64,000 bases of DNA from Clostridia bacterium (GTDB lineage: Bacteria; Bacillota; Clostridia; Oscillospirales; Butyricicoccaceae), in NCBI GenBank assembly GCA_021205365.1, contig JAJPXP010000063.1, positions 1 through 64,000 on the forward strand. Reading direction: 5' to 3'. Below the pieces are notes generated by a model. It had not been told where the DNA came from and searched no databases. It saw only the letters and a list, made by a program, of their open reading frames with translations. Shown here piece after piece: positions 62,388 through 64,000 of the stretch. The translations under genes were made by a program, and so were the position numbers. The number at the start of each line of letters is the position of its first letter. Position 1 is the first letter of the stretch.

Positions 62388-62430
62388 AGACCTTCTGCCA
62401 GCAGGGAATATGCTCTGGCGCAGAAGGTCT
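62388..62430 (+). terminator. Possible terminator of the sulfation operon
   Basis: AGACCTTCTG (62388-62397) pairs with CAGAAGGTCT (62421-62430), with inner CCAG/CTGG. The T-run is poor (TAAAC), so efficiency is doubtful. Confidence 0.45.
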
Positions 62431-62513
62431 TAAACTGTTCAAAAAGTTTATTATTTTTGCTGTTATAGCCGGAAATGGGAGCTTTTGATACGGCGTTTTT
62501 GGTATTGTATCTG

Positions 62514-62542
62514 TTGACAATTGGACATAACATGCATATAAT
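62514..62542 (+). promoter_or_regulatory. Promoter of the activase-related pair
   Basis: TTGACA (62514-62519), 17 bases, TATAAT (62537-62542): consensus-perfect. A strong promoter here supports a transcript boundary after the glycosyltransferase. Confidence 0.85.
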
Positions 62543-62616
62543 GTTTGATGTATCCTTCGAGGGTATATAATTTTTGTTTCAATCAAACAGAATGTAGAAC
62601 GATGGGATATGAAGCT

Positions 62617-63543
62617 ATGAAAAAGAAATTAACAATTGGATTGCCACGGGCAATGCTGTATTATCGTTATTCGACATTATGGCAGTCGTTTTTCGAGTCT
62701 CTTGGCGCGGAGGTAATCAAAAGCAATCCGACGGACAAAAAAATTCTGGATGAAGGAACTGCACTCTGCGTTGATGAGGCATGCCTCTCGGAAAAGATCT
62801 TTCTTGGACATGTCAAAGCGCTTGTGGAGCGTTGTGATTATATTCTGGTTCCGCGCGTGAGCAGTTTTGGACATAAGCGTATGATGTGCGCCAGATTTGA
62901 AGCAATGCCGGATATTGTGTGCAATGTGTTCCGGAATGAACCGCAGAAATTCCTTACCTATAATCTGGATGTCATTCTGAATCAGGATGAAAAAAAGGCC
63001 TTTCTGGAAATGGGACAGCAGCTTGGCTTTGGTAAAAAGGAAGTAAAGAAAGCCTATGCTGCCGCCAAGACAGCGGAGCAGCGACAGTGGAAACAGCAGG
63101 TTGCAGAGCAGGAAGCGCTGTACAAGACAGATGGCATTAAGATTCTGGTAGCAGCGCACAGCTATGTAATAGAGGACCCATATCTGGGTAAGCCTGTATT
63201 GGATATTTTGCGTGAACTGGGTGTTACACCAATCCGTGCAGATATCGTGGAACGGGAACCAGCTGTCAAGCGCAGTACATCAGTTTCACCGACAATCAAA
63301 TGGGAGATGAGCCGTGAAATTGTGGGCAGTCTGGCTGTTCATAAGGACAAGGTTGCCGGCGTTATTCTGCTCAGCGCTTTTCCATGCGGCCCGGATTCTA
63401 TGGTAAATGAAATCATTCAGCGCCGTATCAAGGGCGTACCGATGCTGAATCTGACGCTGGATGCACAGAGCGGTACAGCTGGCGTGGAAACACGTCTGGA
63501 AAGCTTTGTGGATATCATTCATTTTAAGGAGGGAACCTTATGA
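62617..63543 (+). CDS. 2-hydroxyacyl-CoA dehydratase activase-related protein (DUF2229 type)
   Basis: The 308-residue protein begins MKKKLTIGLPRAMLYYRYSTLWQSFFESLG and has LCVDEACLSEKIFLGH, VPRVSSFGHKRMMCARFEAMPD and FPCGPDSMVNEI: the pattern of DUF2229, a partner or fused domain of 2-hydroxyglutaryl-CoA dehydratase activators. Conserved cysteines may bind an Fe-S cluster. An ATG five codons earlier is an alternative start; neither has a strong ribosome site. It overlaps the next gene by ATGA. Confidence 0.85.
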   Translation: MKKKLTIGLPRAMLYYRYSTLWQSFFESLGAEVIKSNPTDKKILDEGTALCVDEACLSEKIFLGHVKALVERCDYILVPRVSSFGHKRMMCARFEAMPDIVCNVFRNEPQKFLTYNLDVILNQDEKKAFLEMGQQLGFGKKEVKKAYAAAKTAEQRQWKQQVAEQEALYKTDGIKILVAAHSYVIEDPYLGKPVLDILRELGVTPIRADIVEREPAVKRSTSVSPTIKWEMSREIVGSLAVHKDKVAGVILLSAFPCGPDSMVNEIIQRRIKGVPMLNLTLDAQSGTAGVETRLESFVDIIHFKEGTL

Positions 63544-64000
63544 TACCGGGGGAATTGAAAACCAACCGTAAGAAGATTATGTTCCCACGTATTGCGAACT
63601 ATAATGGTGTAATCCGTTATTTTGTAGAAGTGTGTCTGGAGCAGGAGTATATTATGCCGCCCAAAATGACACGGCATACGCTGGAAGTTGGTGCACGGTA
63701 CAGCCCGGATTCTGTCTGTACACCGTTTAAGAGCACACTGGGAAGCATGATTGAAGCGCTGGATATCGGCGCAGATACCCTGATGATGTCTCATGGCCTG
63801 TGCCGTCTGGGCTACTATGGTGAGCTACAGGAACAGATTTTGCGCGACCTCGGCTATGAATTTGATTTTATCAATATCTCTGAGTATAGTACCGGCAAGA
63901 AAAAGGACATGCTGAAGGTACTCAAGCGCATCAATCCAAAGGTAAAGTATACCCGTTTTCTGACACATGCGATGGATGGCGTGAAGCTGTGCGAGTATAT
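63540..64000 (+). CDS. 2-hydroxyacyl-CoA dehydratase activase-related protein, second part (partial, cut by window end)
   Basis: At least 153 residues: MIPGELKTNRKKIMFPRIAN, then VCLEQEYIMPPKMTRHTLE, YSPDSVCTPFKSTLGSM and SHGLCRLGYYGELQEQIL. This is the companion COG3581-like domain, often fused to the ATPase and DUF2229 domains in large Clostridial activases. Here the domains are separate genes with ATGA coupling. The gene runs off the right edge; an ATPase component may lie beyond it. Confidence 0.82.
   Translation, partial: MIPGELKTNRKKIMFPRIANYNGVIRYFVEVCLEQEYIMPPKMTRHTLEVGARYSPDSVCTPFKSTLGSMIEALDIGADTLMMSHGLCRLGYYGELQEQILRDLGYEFDFINISEYSTGKKKDMLKVLKRINPKVKYTRFLTHAMDGVKLCEY

Noticed and set aside
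62388..62430. The hairpin after the glycosyltransferase as a strong terminator
   Set aside because: The stem is good but the T-run is poor, so it is kept only as a low-confidence terminator.
60986..62533. A 515-codon frame antisense to the sulfotransferase end and the glycosyltransferase
   Set aside because: Both sense genes have intact motifs; the antisense frame has none.
1..64000. CRISPR arrays, insertion sequences, prophage or integrative-element genes
   Set aside because: No regular spacer-repeat pattern, transposase, integrase or phage structural gene was seen; the XRE pair alone is not enough to call an element.

Overview
The window looks like chromosome from an anaerobic, low-to-moderate-GC Gram-positive gut bacterium of the class Clostridia. 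The case rests on several sequence signs: a butyryl-CoA:acetate-type CoA-transferase, a biotin-dependent Na+-pumping decarboxylase, the [FeFe]-hydrogenase maturase HydF, a T-box tryptophan leader, a TPP riboswitch in front of thiC, strong AGGAGG ribosome sites, and GTG/TTG starts. A butyrate-producing relative of Agathobaculum, Butyricicoccus or Faecalibacterium is plausible, but this is inference. I see no rRNA, CRISPR array, insertion sequence or prophage. One tRNA-Arg(CCG) is present.

Layout, 0-31 kb. Fermentation genes lie on the minus strand: a CoA-transferase with a phosphoesterase, then a four-gene Na+-translocating decarboxylase operon whose biotin carrier is a separate protein. Next comes a complete trpEGDCFBA operon behind a tryptophan T-box. 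Glycogen phosphorylase and a polyphosphate kinase follow on the plus strand, with a secreted WG-repeat protein and a PstS-like lipoprotein. After these come a LuxR-type regulator, the tRNA, NAD(P)HX epimerase, an iron alcohol dehydrogenase, an alkyltransferase DNA-repair protein, a rhodanese, HydF, a catalytically degenerate CoaX-like protein, and a YtrA-regulated ABC exporter.

Layout, 31-50 kb. Two RluA-type pseudouridine synthases, three overlapping M42 aminopeptidases and PepT make a peptidase-rich stretch. It is interrupted by a small accessory insert (XRE regulator plus an unknown protein) between two near-identical terminators. A second polyphosphate kinase follows, then PanE, a DUF4250 protein, a 3-hydroxyacyl-CoA dehydrogenase, an S66 peptidase, an S26-like peptidase with a CpsB phosphatase, an ABC exporter and a FliB-family protein.

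Layout, 50-64 kb. A TPP riboswitch controls thiC, with what looks like a decayed thiD between them. A voltage-gated K+ channel is followed by a candidate structured RNA. The most interesting block is 54.0-62.3 kb: response regulator, histidine kinase, CysD, CysN-CysC fusion, CHR-family transporter, PAPS sulfotransferase and GT2 glycosyltransferase, all on one strand with short gaps. It makes the sulfate donor PAPS and carries a sulfotransferase to use it, with no sulfate- or PAPS-reducing gene in view, so it reads as a regulated glycan- or lipid-sulfation operon. The window ends in a pair of 2-hydroxyacyl-CoA dehydratase activase-related genes, the second cut by the edge.
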